A DNA stretch of 48,598 nucleotides from Lysobacterales bacterium (GTDB lineage Bacteria; Pseudomonadota; Gammaproteobacteria; Xanthomonadales; SZUA-36), in contig JABDJL010000055.1 of the NCBI GenBank assembly GCA_013002505.1, forward strand, positions 1 to 48,598, read 5' to 3'. The notes below the pieces were generated by a model. That model was not told where the DNA came from, searched no databases, and was given only the letters and a program-made list of their open reading frames with translations. Below are positions 47,428-48,598 of the stretch, one piece after another. A program made the translations under genes and the position numbers. The number at the start of each line of letters is the position of its first letter. The stretch's first letter is position 1.

Positions 47428-48598
47428 TCAGGCTTGCTGGCACCGGCGCTCAAATATAGCCGTGCACATGATGTGCAGCAGTTTGCGTGCCTGGGTGTAC
47501 CAGCCCGCATTTCCCGCGGTGGCCTGTGAGCGCAATATCCGCGCCTGTTCACCGAGTGGCGTTCCCGGTGAAAAATAGGGGTATTGCTGTTGGAAGTCCG
47601 GAAATACCCGGTTCAGGATTCCGGCATAGACATGCCTGATCGAACGGTTACCCGGCACGTCTATGAATGGCACCTTGGGCCGGTCGGCCGGGTAAGCCGG
47701 CAGTAGTTCAGGAATCATGGCACGCACGATCTGCTTGTCCCAGAACAATTCGGAATGAAGTGCCGGCGGCACCGACGCTGCAAGTTCCACCAGGCGGTGA
47801 TCCAGGAAGGGCACACGGGCTTCGATGCCGTGCGCCGAACTGGTCCGGTCTTCATGCCACAGGTTGTAGAACTGCAATGACGTCACGTGCATTTGCATGA
47901 TGCGGTGAAACACGGGCCGCTGGCTGTCCGTTGCGACGTCGAATGCCGCTTCCGGAATTGGCCACCTGGCGTTCTTCTTCAAATCGTCAAACGCCGCCAG
48001 GATCGGCAGCGCCGCGTTTTCCACGTATTCAGGCCAGTCGCTGAAACTGTCACCATGTTCATTGGTGTAGCCGCCGCAGAACTCGTCTGCACCCTGCCCG
48101 ATTAATACCACCTTGATTTCCGGAAACCGTGATTTGACGAAGCGGTGCAAACGGTACTTGAAATAGATTTCGAGGCTGAATCGCGGCGAATCCATGGTCC
48201 ACACCATGCGCTCCAGCTCAGCCAGGTCAAATTCCGGATTACCCAGCACCTCATCCTGGTCGAGATCAAGTATGTGCAGGGGGTTACCGAAATGGCCGGC
48301 CACGCGACGGGCCTGGTCCAGGTCTCCACTCATACGCGTGGCCTCTTCGTTGACGGTAAAGCAATGCAACCCGGTTTCCTGGGCAGCAGCCGCAGCGGTA
48401 ATCAGGGCAGAATCCACTCCGCCGGAGAGAAATATCCCGAGCGGCACATCGCTCATTAATTGCCGGCGCACACTGTCTTCGAACAATTCCCGGTAGCGTC
48501 CGTGGAAATCCGCGGCCTGAATGCCGGCGCCATCGGCTGATGAAAAGTGATCATCGATGGACCAGTATCGGGTCACGCGTGGCGGCCCACTGTCATGT
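47428..48598 (-). CDS. Asparagine synthase, C-terminal part (5' end outside window)
   Basis: At least 390 residues; the frame stays open to the window edge (the ORF reads through PPRVTRYWSID before the first GTG), so the N-terminal glutaminase half lies outside. The ATP-pyrophosphatase loop is IFLSGGVDSALI, followed by VVLIGQGADEFCGGYTNE and HGIEARVPFLDHRLVE, typical of AsnB synthetases. It transfers amide nitrogen to an acyl-adenylate. AsnB-like genes often sit in surface polysaccharide or peptide-modification clusters, so the true acceptor may not be aspartate. The neighbours beyond the window would decide. Confidence 0.9.
   Translation of the reverse strand, partial: HDSGPPRVTRYWSIDDHFSSADGAGIQAADFHGRYRELFEDSVRRQLMSDVPLGIFLSGGVDSALITAAAAAQETGLHCFTVNEEATRMSGDLDQARRVAGHFGNPLHILDLDQDEVLGNPEFDLAELERMVWTMDSPRFSLEIYFKYRLHRFVKSRFPEIKVVLIGQGADEFCGGYTNEHGDSFSDWPEYVENAALPILAAFDDLKKNARWPIPEAAFDVATDSQRPVFHRIMQMHVTSLQFYNLWHEDRTSSAHGIEARVPFLDHRLVELAASVPPALHSELFWDKQIVRAMIPELLPAYPADRPKVPFIDVPGNRSIRHVYAGILNRVFPDFQQQYPYFSPGTPLGEQARILRSQATAGNAGWYTQARKLLHIMCTAIFERRCQQA

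Overview
This window looks like ordinary chromosome from a free-living, Gram-negative gammaproteobacterium. The evidence is a YheS-type ABC-F protein, a YceH protein, an RhlE-like helicase, a tripartite RND efflux pair, many Sec signal peptides, a lipobox protein and moderately high G+C. The LytTR membrane regulator, paired M16 peptidases and secreted 'GQGFF' domain hint at a marine or soil lineage near Woeseia, Wenzhouxiangella or the Xanthomonadales. That placement is a guess. I see no rRNA, tRNA, CRISPR array, insertion sequence, prophage or attachment site. Both ends of the window cut through genes.

Layout, left. 1-407 is a truncated CBS-domain protein. 694-1635 is a cysteine-synthase-fold PLP enzyme, followed by a convergent LPS-type glycosyltransferase and two overlapping half-size DMT transporter genes (2612-3476) whose charge patterns predict opposite membrane orientation. 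3489-6442 is a tightly coupled pair: an APC permease and an aldo/keto reductase fused to a RidA-like domain. 6636-10055 is a large secreted multidomain glycosidase-like protein with its own extended -10 promoter. 10404-11941 is an overlapping pair of uncharacterised membrane proteins.

Layout, middle. 12000-15080 is a divergent pair: an anchored S41-type peptidase and a multi-TM LytTR regulator, with candidate LytTR direct repeats between them. 15098-20456 holds an RND pump, its adaptor and a secreted CotH-like protein. 20665-22473 is a GT-C type membrane glycosyltransferase. 22625-25744 runs EamA transporter, dihydropyrimidinase/hydantoinase, DJ-1/PfpI protein. 25935-26363 is a SlyD-like FKBP isomerase ending in a strong bidirectional terminator shared with the convergent M16 operon (26435-29337: one active and one inactive subunit). 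29466-33612 holds a zinc alcohol dehydrogenase, a secreted YciI-like protein, a SEC-C/2OG-Fe(II) oxygenase fusion, a solute-binding lipoprotein and two small membrane proteins.

Layout, right. 33752-36475 holds an Asp/Glu racemase-family protein, an MscS channel and a CorA transporter. 36700-38019 is a secreted metallo-beta-lactamase-fold protein with an extra N-terminal domain. Then come the RhlE-like helicase, an M23 peptidase with BTRD-like repeats, YheS, a GT-C membrane protein whose stop codon shares the palindrome CTAG with the YheS stop, YceH, a cytidine/guanine-deaminase-fold protein, an M14 metallopeptidase, and a truncated asparagine synthase.

No single large new system stands out. 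The items most worth a second look are the AKR-RidA fusion coupled to a permease, the SEC-C/2OG oxygenase, the LytTR/S41 pair with its direct repeats, the antiparallel transporter halves and the BTRD-M23 peptidase. Functions are inferred from motifs read by eye; no database search was made.
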